A stretch of 5,718 nt of DNA. Source: CAZWUZ01 sp964637655 [NCBI: uncultured bacterium]. Its GTDB lineage: Bacteria; DAOPZR01. Both the position numbers and the translations under genes were made by a program. Where the stretch lies: assembly GCA_964637655.1 (NCBI GenBank), contig CAZWUZ010000249.1, positions 1 through 5,718 of the forward strand. Reading direction: 5' to 3'. The notes beneath the pieces were generated by a model. That model searched no databases. It had not been told where the DNA came from and saw only the letters and a program-made list of their open reading frames with translations. Each line of letters opens with the position of its first letter. Position 1 is the first letter of the stretch. Positions 1-5,020 of this stretch are shown piece by piece.

Positions 1-1089
1 ACGGCCCGATCCGGCAGCAGCGCGCCCAGCGGTGCGTCGGGCGCGATGAAGTCGCTCGCCGCGCGCGCGGCACCCAGCGTGTCGCGCAGCACTGTGGCGA
101 AGGTGCGCGCGCAGGCCTGCTGCGGCAAGGTGCTGCAGCGCACTTTCCGCCCGGTCGGGCGGGATGGCGAAAAGCAGCCCGCCCGAGGTCTGCGGGTCGA
201 ACATGATGTCGCCTGCCTCGCGCGGAATGGTCTCCAAACCGCGCACCATGCCGCTGCGGAATTCGCGGTTGCGGTAGGTGCCCGCGGGGATGAGTCCCAT
301 GCGCGCGTATTCGACCGCGCGCGGCAGCAGCGGCATGCGCGCGAAGGAGAACTGCAGTCCTGCTGCGGTGTTGCTGACCATCTCCGCGGCGTGGCCGAGC
401 AACCCGAACCCCGTAACATCAGTGCAGGCGGAGGCGTCATACTCCCGCGCAACCTGCGCTGCCGTACGGTTGAGCGTGGTCATCGCGGTGATCGCGGCAG
501 CGAGCGTGGTTTCGTCCGCCAATTCTGCGCGCAGTGCGGCATTGATCAGTCCGGTCCCCAGCGGCTTGGTCAGGATGAGCGTGTCGCCCGGACGCGGGGT
601 ATTGTTGCGCAGCGCCTGCTGCGGATGGATGCGCCCGGTTACTGCCAACCCGAATGTTACCCCTTCGTCCTCAATGCTGTGCCCGCCCACCAGCGCGGTC
701 TGTGCCTCAGCCAGCACGTCAAGTGCGCCGCGCATCATCGCGCGCAGCACGCTGATTTCCATGGTCGATGCCGGGAAGCAGACGATGGCGAGCGCGGTCA
801 GCGGCGTGCCCCCCATGGCATAGACGTCAGAGAGGGCGTTGCAGGCGGCGATTTTGCCGAACAGCAACGGGTCATCGACGATGGGCGGGAAAAAGTCGAC
901 CGTCTGCACCAGCGCTGTATCATCGTTGAGGCGGAAGATACCGGCATCATCAGAGGTATTGTAGCCGACGATCAGGTCGGGAAAGTGCGGTTGCGTCAGG
1001 CCGCACAGCGCCTTGTCCAGCAAGCCGGGCCCTAATTTCGCGCCACAACCGGAAAACTTCGTGTGCCGGGTCAGCTTGCTGTCAGTCAT
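1..1089 (-). CDS. selD: Selenide, water dikinase SelD (3' end outside window)
   Basis: SelD makes selenophosphate from selenide and ATP in the cytoplasm and supplies all known selenium-utilisation routes. The reading frame runs from ATG at 1089 off the window edge, 363 codons without a stop. The N-terminal active-site loop reads FSGCGAKLGPG (residues 12-22), with Cys15 and Lys18 matching the catalytic Cys17 and Lys20 of E. coli SelD. Cys15 is a TGT codon, so this is the cysteine form. Further family motifs are TSDDAGIF (about 45-52), VDFFPPIVDDP, NALSDVYAMGG, LVGGHSIED, LTKPLGTG, TDVTGFGLLGH and DPQTSGG (298-304). The start overlaps the desulfurase stop by 8 bases and has only a weak ribosome site, so translation is probably coupled. 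After about residue 325 the frame no longer resembles SelD, which normally ends near residue 350 (see the 3-115 entry). Identity of the first 320 residues is secure; the C-terminus is not. Confidence 0.95.
   Translation of the reverse strand, partial: MTDSKLTRHTKFSGCGAKLGPGLLDKALCGLTQPHFPDLIVGYNTSDDAGIFRLNDDTALVQTVDFFPPIVDDPLLFGKIAACNALSDVYAMGGTPLTALAIVCFPASTMEISVLRAMMRGALDVLAEAQTALVGGHSIEDEGVTFGLAVTGRIHPQQALRNNTPRPGDTLILTKPLGTGLINAALRAELADETTLAAAITAMTTLNRTAAQVAREYDASACTDVTGFGLLGHAAEMVSNTAAGLQFSFARMPLLPRAVEYARMGLIPAGTYRNREFRSGMVRGLETIPREAGDIMFDPQTSGGLLFAIPPDRAESALQHLAAAGLRAHLRHSAARHAGCRARGERLHRARRTAGRAAAGSGR
3..115 (-). other. Alternative coding frame at distal end of selD (frameshift or next gene)
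   Basis: From about base 115 downward, the minus-strand frame with codons at 105-107, 102-104 and so on reads as normal protein. It contains RTFATVLRDTLG and then ASDFIAPDAPLGALLPDRA, with G or C at most third positions. The SelD frame over the same bases reads as an Arg/His/Ala-rich string with poorer third-position GC. None of the three minus frames stops here. Possible explanations are a one- or two-base indel in selD, or a downstream gene whose start lies inside selD (a GTG exists in this frame near 91-93). The residues before the window edge could be the lead-in to a rhodanese domain such as MnmH/SelU, a common selD partner, but no diagnostic motif is visible. That identity is a guess. 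Confidence 0.3.
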
Positions 1090-2206
1090 GGAGCAGTTGC
1101 CTGATAACGGAAATGCCGTTAGTGACATCGTCCGTTGTGGTAGACCAGCCGAAACTCAAGCGTACCGTGCCGTCAGGAAAGGTGCCGAGCGCGCGATGTG
1201 CGCCCGGCGCGCAGTGCAGTCCGCAGCGCACCGCAACTTCTGCCCGGTCGAGCGCGCGGGTGATATCCGCAACGGAATGCCGTGCGTGGGTGAACGAAAC
1301 GATGCCGTGCGTCTCCGCCGGACCGTGGCTGGTGATGCCGGGAATGCCGGCGAGCAGTTCGCGCGCCTGCGCGGTCAGCGTGGCGATATGCGCACTGATG
1401 CGCCCGACCCCGGTGGCCATGACAAATTGCAGTGCTGCCTGTAATCCCCCAATCCCCACGAGGTTCGGGGTGCCGCTCTCCAACCGGTCCGGGAATTCTT
1501 CCGGCTGCTCTTCGGAGGAAGAATGCGAGCCGGTGCCGCCGCAGATGACCGCTGCGAGGTCTGCTTCCGGCGCGACGTACAGGAGGCCTGTGCCGGTCGG
1601 ACCAAGCAGCCCCTTATGTCCCGAGGCACAGAGAAAATCAACGGGGGTTTCCGCTACGGAGAGCGGCAGCGTGCCGAGTGCCTGGGCGGCATCGAGGCAG
1701 AAGCGCGCGCCTGCGGCATGCGCGTCGCGAGCCAGTTCCTGCCACGGGAGCACGGTGCCGGTCACGTTGCTGACCGCGGTGCAGATGACGAGCGTGGGAC
1801 GCGCGGCGAGCCGGCGTTGCCAATCATCGCGGTCGATGGTGCCGTCACGGCGCATGACAAAGCGGTCAATCGTGATGCCGTCGCGTTGCGCCCGGCAGTG
1901 CAGCGGACGCATCACCGCGTTATGTTCCAGCGGTGAAACCAGCACCCGGTCGCCGGGGCGCAAACAACCGAAGATGACCATGTTGAGCGACAGCGTCGTG
2001 CCGGAAGTGAAGACCACGCGCGTGCTGTCCTGCGCGCCAAGCAGTGCTGCCACCAGCTGCCGGGTGGTGTAGAGCAGTTCGCTCGCCGCTATTGACGCGT
2101 CATGCGAGGCGCGGTTGGCATTGGCCAGACCGAGCGCGCGTACCATCGCGTCCGCTACGCCCGGTGCCTTCGGGAAACTGGTGGCGGCGTGATCGAGATA
2201 GATCAT
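1082..2206 (-). CDS. SelD-linked cysteine desulfurase, class V aminotransferase family
   Basis: This 374-residue PLP enzyme belongs to the NifS-like family (EF2568 type) that is repeatedly encoded beside orphan selD. Its likely role is to release sulfur or selenium from cysteine or selenocysteine for SelD or for hydroxylase maturation. Visible landmarks are the N-terminal YLDHAATS (3-10), FTSGTT (67-72) for cofactor phosphate, LEHNA with His95 stacking on PLP, LDAAQ with Asp172 and Gln175, and SGHKG with Lys198 as the Schiff-base lysine. The C-terminal RCGLHCAPGAH (327-337) holds the probable catalytic Cys332, with a second cysteine, Cys328, four residues before. Length is normal for the family. 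The ATG at 2206 follows GGGAG (2219-2215) at 8-base spacing and shares an ATGA with the yqeC stop. Its own end overlaps selD by 8 bases. The family is confident; selenium rather than sulfur as the physiological cargo is inferred from context. Confidence 0.93.
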   Translation of the reverse strand: MIYLDHAATSFPKAPGVADAMVRALGLANANRASHDASIAASELLYTTRQLVAALLGAQDSTRVVFTSGTTLSLNMVIFGCLRPGDRVLVSPLEHNAVMRPLHCRAQRDGITIDRFVMRRDGTIDRDDWQRRLAARPTLVICTAVSNVTGTVLPWQELARDAHAAGARFCLDAAQALGTLPLSVAETPVDFLCASGHKGLLGPTGTGLLYVAPEADLAAVICGGTGSHSSSEEQPEEFPDRLESGTPNLVGIGGLQAALQFVMATGVGRISAHIATLTAQARELLAGIPGITSHGPAETHGIVSFTHARHSVADITRALDRAEVAVRCGLHCAPGAHRALGTFPDGTVRLSFGWSTTTDDVTNGISVIRQLLHD

Positions 2207-2943
2207 GCGGCACGCTCCCGCAGCATGAAGCCGCCGGCGAACAGGTCACCGGTGGCGACGCCCGCCACCCGGGGCGAGGCGAGGAGCAGCGTGGCGAGTT
2301 CGTTCGCCTGGCGGGACAGCAGCGGGGTGACAATCTTCGTGATGATGACGAAGAACGGCAGACACTCCGGTATGCGTGCTGCATATCCGTCCGGCGGCAG
2401 CAGTGCCGCTGTCACATGCGCCGTCGTCAGCAGTGTGCCGGGCGCGAGCTGAAACCGCTCCGCGAAGAGAATGCTGCGGTGCACGACATAATCGCCCAGC
2501 GGCATCAGCAATGCGTCGGCGCCGACCACCGCGAAAATCGCGTCGGCCGCCGTGTTGATGACCGGCTCGTGCTCCGCGTGTGCCTTCAGCGGCCGGCCCG
2601 CGCTTCCGTCCGCCTCGACGATGATGCGGTCGGCCATGCCGGCTAACTGTTCAATCAGCGCCGCGCTGCCGCGCAGTTTCCCGCTGGTCGGTTCCGTGGC
2701 TTCTGCGACAGTGACCTGCCGGTGCTCTGCCAGCGCGGCACGCAGGGTGCCGGCATCCGGTGCCAGCAGCGTGCAGGGGGACTCGCCGGGTGATGGCGGA
2801 AAAATGTGCGTAGTGGTGGTGGTGATGACCGTCTCGCCCCGCGTCACGGCTGCATGTGCCAGCGCATACATGAGCGAGGTCTTGCCGCCGCCCCCGATAA
2901 GGTGCGGGCAACGGTACGCGGTGAGCGCAGCCGGCAGGGTCAA
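2203..2943 (-). CDS. yqeC: Selenium-dependent hydroxylase accessory protein YqeC, TTG start
   Basis: YqeC is a P-loop protein found with SelD, YqeB and selenium-dependent molybdenum hydroxylases; its exact reaction is not established. Counting from the proposed TTG, the protein is 246 residues, close to the family's usual length. It shows a glycine-rich Walker-A-like loop IGGGGKTS (16-23), the TTTTTHIF segment (41-48), the family signature EADGSAGRPLKAHAEHEPVI (110-129), and ITK (201-203) in a nucleotide-binding-like position. An in-frame ATG at 2994 would add 17 residues, but those are encoded by a repeat. TTG at 2943 is preferred because GGAG lies 8 bases upstream, it overlaps the yqeB stop as TTGA, and the protein then begins just before the conserved LPAALTAYRCPHLIGGGG region. 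The 3' end overlaps the desulfurase ATG as ATGA. Function is confident at family level; the start is moderately so. Confidence 0.9.
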   Translation of the reverse strand: MTLPAALTAYRCPHLIGGGGKTSLMYALAHAAVTRGETVITTTTTHIFPPSPGESPCTLLAPDAGTLRAALAEHRQVTVAEATEPTSGKLRGSAALIEQLAGMADRIIVEADGSAGRPLKAHAEHEPVINTAADAIFAVVGADALLMPLGDYVVHRSILFAERFQLAPGTLLTTAHVTAALLPPDGYAARIPECLPFFVIITKIVTPLLSRQANELATLLLASPRVAGVATGDLFAGGFMLRERAA

Positions 2944-3830
2944 GAGCCCGTCTCCGGCAGGCCGTTCCTTTCCCCGCGCAACGGGGAAAGACATATACCC
3001 TCTCCCGCCCCGGGCGGGAGAGGACAGGGTGAGGGCGGGACCGCAGCGCTGTGCGCGAGTATTGCTTCGAGTACACCGCCGCTGATGGTGCGCGTCTTGT
3101 CAGAGAGCGTGGCACAGTATTCCTGCCTGCCGCGCGGATCGATATCGCCGAGTTTGGTGCCGGTCGCCACCGCGATACCGCTCTGCAGCAGGCCGCGCAG
3201 CATGCCGTCGATGGCGGCAGATACTGGCGTCGCATCGACGGTGCCGACCGTATCACCCGCGGCAACCGTCTCCCCGATGGTCCGCTCGCTGCGGAAGATG
3301 CCCGCATGCGGGGCGCGGAAACAGCGCTGCGCGGTAACCCCGCCAATGGCGCCGGGAATGCCGGTATCCGCCTCCGGCGCGCGGTCGTAGAGTACGCGTC
3401 CGAGGTCGTGTCCGCGATTGGTTTCGATGGCGACATGACAATTATCGCCCGGGACGAAACCGGGGCCGAGGCCGATAACCAGCGGAGCATCGGTGCTGTG
3501 TGTGTCGATGTCGCGCTTGAGCAGCCGCGCGTCGACCAGCACCTCAGGGCGCAGCGTGGTGCGGCAGGCGGCCTCGGGATCGACTAGCACGGGGAGATGC
3601 GACCAGTCGAATCCCGCGGGGAGCGCGGCATAGTGGTGTGCGGTCACCCCTTCCACGGTGATGCTTCCCGCATAGACCGCGGTGGCGAAGGCGACGGTGC
3701 GGCGCACCGGCAGCGGCTCCGGGATTTCGGTCAGCACAACGCGGAAACCGCTGCGGAACAGGCGATGCGCGGTACCCGTGGCGTGTTCCCCGGCCCCGCG
3801 GATGAGAATGAGCGGCTTTCTGTCAGGCAT
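2940..3830 (-). CDS. yqeB: Selenium-dependent molybdenum hydroxylase maturation protein YqeB
   Basis: YqeB is a maturation factor of the selenium-dependent molybdenum hydroxylase system; its biochemical step is not known. From ATG 3830 the protein is 296 residues. It has an N-terminal Rossmann-like loop LIRGAGEHATG (9-19), RRTVAFATAVYAG (43-55), VDARLLKRD (99-107), the family motif GLGPGFVPGDNCHVAIETNR (120-139) with GHDLGRV just after, IGETVAAGDTVGTVDA (185-200), and SGGVLEAIL near residue 258. Residues from about 264 on are encoded by a palindromic repeat and look like an acquired tail of about 33 residues on a roughly 263-residue core. The frame is open upstream to 3902, but AGGAG (3843-3839) is 8 bases before ATG 3830 and only 2 before ATG 3836, so 3830 is preferred. 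It overlaps the regulator by 8 bases and yqeC by 3 (TTGA). Confidence 0.92.
   Translation of the reverse strand: MPDRKPLILIRGAGEHATGTAHRLFRSGFRVVLTEIPEPLPVRRTVAFATAVYAGSITVEGVTAHHYAALPAGFDWSHLPVLVDPEAACRTTLRPEVLVDARLLKRDIDTHSTDAPLVIGLGPGFVPGDNCHVAIETNRGHDLGRVLYDRAPEADTGIPGAIGGVTAQRCFRAPHAGIFRSERTIGETVAAGDTVGTVDATPVSAAIDGMLRGLLQSGIAVATGTKLGDIDPRGRQEYCATLSDKTRTISGGVLEAILAHSAAVPPSPCPLPPGAGEGICLSPLRGERNGLPETGS
2952..2955 (-). promoter_or_regulatory. Ribosome binding site deciding the yqeC TTG start
   Basis: GGAG on the minus strand is followed by eight bases and then TTG at 2943-2941. The alternative ATG at 2994 lies within a palindromic repeat and has no comparable purine-rich site before it. 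The site lies inside the last codons of yqeB, so yqeC would be translated by ribosomes terminating on yqeB or loading here. Confidence 0.6.
2965..3040. repeat. GC-rich palindromic intergenic-type repeat within the yqeB-yqeC junction
   Basis: Two adjacent perfect hairpins are visible. One has 12-base arms, CCTCTCCCGCCC (2999-3010) and its complement (3012-3023). The other has 9-base arms, CTTTCCCCG (2968-2976) and CGGGGAAAG (2982-2990), around a 5-base loop. A CAGGGTGAGGGCGGG tail (3025-3039) flanks them. This composition matches a dispersed repeat type that commonly appears in proteobacterial genomes and gives translations such as PSPCPLPPGAGEG. Here it is read in frame as the end of YqeB. 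The outer limits are approximate and the copy number in the genome cannot be seen from this window. Confidence 0.75.
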
Positions 3831-4188
3831 GTGCATTTCTCCTGCCGGTGAACAGCCGGCGCATGGCGGTGCGGTGGCGGCGTGTTGCATAGGCGGCAAC
3901 ATCGTCGCGCATGACGGTGTAGGCGGCCAGCACGCGCGTGCCGAGCGGGGTGAGTGCCGCGCCGCCGTGCAGGTTTCCCCCCTTGCAGCGCACGAGCACG
4001 GGGACGCCCAACGCCCCTTCGAGCAGGCGGATGATGCGCCACGCTTTTGAATAGGACATGTTCAGTTCCGCTGCTGCCGCGCGAATCGAGCCCGTGCGCA
4101 CGATACCATCGAGTAAAAAGGCGGCCCCGTTGCCCAGCACCGCCTCGCCCTGCCCGCTGCGGATTTTGACCGATACGCTGATCTGCAT
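3823..4188 (-). CDS. Single-domain ModE-type winged-helix transcriptional regulator
   Basis: This 121-residue DNA-binding protein resembles the N-terminal domain of the molybdate regulator ModE. Residues about 33-53 (GSIRAAAAELNMSYSKAWRI) form the helix-turn-helix, and GGNLHGGAALTPLGTRVLAAY (70-90) is the glycine-rich wing and following helix. After this comes only a short basic tail. The molybdate-binding Mop/TOBE domains that make E. coli ModE about 260 residues are absent, so any metal sensing must work differently. It is the first gene of the operon and overlaps yqeB by 8 bases. A strong promoter with an overlapping perfect palindrome lies directly upstream, consistent with autoregulation and control of the selenium/molybdenum genes; this role is inferred. 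ATG 4188 has no leader for a ribosome site, so translation may be leaderless. The domain call is confident; the ligand and targets are unknown. Confidence 0.88.
   Translation of the reverse strand: MQISVSVKIRSGQGEAVLGNGAAFLLDGIVRTGSIRAAAAELNMSYSKAWRIIRLLEGALGVPVLVRCKGGNLHGGAALTPLGTRVLAAYTVMRDDVAAYATRRHRTAMRRLFTGRRNAHA
3839..3843 (-). promoter_or_regulatory. Ribosome binding site for yqeB
   Basis: AGGAG on the minus strand lies within the 3' end of the regulator gene. Its spacing is 8 bases to ATG 3830 and only 2 to ATG 3836. This fixes the yqeB start at 3830 and excludes the longer frame beginning at 3902, whose extra residues are not typical of YqeB. Confidence 0.65.
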
Positions 4189-4216
4189 GCCGATATTCTA
4201 CATCAAGAATATCGGC
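4189..4216. promoter_or_regulatory. Candidate operator: 11-base inverted repeat over the operon promoter
   Basis: GCCGATATTCT (4189-4199) and AGAATATCGGC (4206-4216) are perfect inverted repeats with a 6-base spacer. The arms carry CG then an A/T-rich ATAT step, generally like ModE boxes, which are A/T-rich palindromes bounded by CG. The site covers the -10 box and most of the -35/-10 spacer and ends next to the ATG. A bound dimer would block RNA polymerase. The natural candidate ligand is the regulator encoded immediately downstream; this is inferred. Confidence 0.7.
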
Positions 4217-4223
4217 GGGTCAA
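4195..4223 (-). promoter_or_regulatory. Sigma70-like promoter of the selenium operon
   Basis: On the minus strand, TTGACC (4223-4218) is followed by 17 bases and TAGAAT (4200-4195). Each box matches the sigma70 consensus at five of six positions, with ideal spacing. The A of the regulator's ATG (4188) is the seventh base past the -10, about where transcription would begin, so the transcript would have little or no 5' leader. Confidence 0.75.
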
Positions 4224-4247
4224 CCAGTCTCCGGTTTGCCCGAAGCA

Positions 4248-4323
4248 GGTAGCCGCAGGCTTCAGCCTGCGTTGAGTTGTTGTGGTGACGAACGACATAC
4301 GCACCCTGAAGGGTGCGGCTACC
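4248..4323. repeat. Inverted pair of REP elements with GTAG heads (BIME-like)
   Basis: This 76-base unit is bounded by GGTAGCCGCA (4248-4257) and its exact inverted complement TGCGGCTACC (4314-4323). Each end carries a GTAG tetranucleotide followed by a hairpin: CGCAGGCT-TC-AGCCTGCG (4254-4271) and, facing it, CGCACCCT-GA-AGGGTGCG (4300-4317). A 28-base spacer separates them. A GTAG head plus short GC-rich hairpin is the known form of REP sequences mobilised by RAYT (TnpA_REP) transposases, and a head-out inverted pair is the BIME arrangement. It lies downstream of the lipoprotein gene and upstream of the operon promoter, so the hairpins may also limit read-through. Confidence 0.8.
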
Positions 4324-4362
4324 ACCGCCGTACGTTCCCCTCATACACAGGGTGGGATGGTG

Positions 4363-4914
4363 TCAGTCAGTAAAACGAAAAGAATCGAGCAGAAAACGGT
4401 ACTGCTCCGCGTGGCGGGAAAATGCGGGGTCGTTGGGGGCGGCATGGTCATACTGGACGCTGATAATGCGGCGTGCATGCGGGCAGAAGAGTTCCGCCAC
4501 CGTGCGGTCGAAGGCAAACCAGAGCACGCGCGTTGCCGCCTGTCCGCCCAGTGCCCCGGCGCCCACCTCCTCAAGATTTTCGCTCCCCGCCAGGTGGCGG
4601 GCAACCCATGTTTCGGGCGGGACACCGGCGGGCGGGATGATGATGCGGACCATCACGCTCCCGGGCCATGTGCCGCTGCGTTCGCGGAACGTCACCTTCT
4701 GCACTTCCCCGAAAGCGGCATCGAGCAGCCGGTGTTGTTCGGTTGCGGTGGTGTCGGTACCCGCGGTGATGACTTCCCAGCCGGGCGGATAGCGCAGCGT
4801 GTAGCCCGGTGCAGCATAGGTTTCCCATCCCCGGTAGCGGGTGGCCAGCGTGGCGCGCTCAGGGGCAGTACAACCACAACAGCAGAGCAGCAGCAGGATG
4901 AGCAGGTGGCGCAT
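4363..4914 (-). CDS. Putative lipoprotein with PsbP-like region
   Basis: This is a 183-residue hypothetical secreted protein. The N-terminus (MRH followed by seven Leu/Ile residues, then CCCGC) looks like a short lipoprotein signal with the acylated cysteine most likely at Cys15. The -3 to -1 residues are C-C-G rather than the usual L-A-G, so the lipobox is not textbook. APGYTLRYPPGWEV (35-48), the later VMVRIIIPP (88-96) and the final LLDSFRF resemble small PsbP-like or 'YPpgW' lipoproteins of unknown role in bacteria. AAGG lies 7 bases before ATG 4914 on the minus strand. It is transcribed divergently from the PilZ gene and points toward the selenium operon, separated by a REP pair. Nothing links it to selenium. 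That the gene is real is likely; its function is unknown. Confidence 0.7.
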   Translation of the reverse strand: MRHLLILLLLCCCGCTAPERATLATRYRGWETYAAPGYTLRYPPGWEVITAGTDTTATEQHRLLDAAFGEVQKVTFRERSGTWPGSVMVRIIIPPAGVPPETWVARHLAGSENLEEVGAGALGGQAATRVLWFAFDRTVAELFCPHARRIISVQYDHAAPNDPAFSRHAEQYRFLLDSFRFTD

Positions 4915-4939
4915 AAATGTACCTTGCCATATACCTGCC

Positions 4940-4974
4940 GGCCGGTCACTCGGAAAAAGCGGGCAGGCCGGTCA
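4940..4974. repeat. Direct repeat of GGCCGGTCA in the divergent intergenic region
   Basis: GGCCGGTCA occurs at 4940-4948 and again at 4966-4974, 26 bases apart start to start, close to two and a half helical turns. It lies between the two divergent genes and just upstream of the TATACT box. It could be a regulator site or chance in GC-rich DNA. Confidence 0.35.
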
Positions 4975-4983
4975 AAAATACGC

Positions 4984-4989
4984 TATACT
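4984..4989 (+). promoter_or_regulatory. Possible -10 box for the PilZ gene
   Basis: TATACT (five of six to TATAAT) sits 31 bases before the ATG at 5021, in the most A/T-rich part of this intergenic region. No convincing -35 lies 16-18 bases upstream (the region reads GGGCAGG), so the promoter would be weak or need an activator. Confidence 0.4.
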
Positions 4990-5020
4990 TGCTGTGCGCA
5001 ACCGGCGCCCGGAGGAGACC

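Noticed and set aside
46-1035. Long plus-strand open frame of 329 codons opposite selD
   Set aside because: It lies antisense to strongly conserved SelD, has an Arg/His/Gln-rich composition typical of shadow frames in GC-rich DNA, and shows no domain.
1045-1047. Possible selenocysteine at the SelD active site
   Set aside because: The codon on the minus strand is TGT (Cys15), not TGA, and no in-frame TGA was found along selD.
1113-2072. Plus-strand open frame of 319 codons opposite the desulfurase
   Set aside because: It is a Ser/Arg/Pro-rich shadow of a gene whose catalytic motifs are all intact on the minus strand.
2965-3025. Intrinsic terminator or CRISPR repeat at the yqeB-yqeC junction
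   Set aside because: The hairpins lack a following T-run on the minus strand, they lie within coding sequence, and there is no spacer-repeat periodicity.
2651-3490. Minus-strand frame of 279 codons across yqeB and yqeC
   Set aside because: It is out of frame with two recognised proteins, Arg/Ser/Ala-rich, and includes a His run that is only the out-of-frame reading of the YqeC Thr run.
4941-4990. Sigma54 promoter before the PilZ gene
   Set aside because: No GG-N10-GC pair with the TGGCAC/TTGCA context is present at the right spacing.
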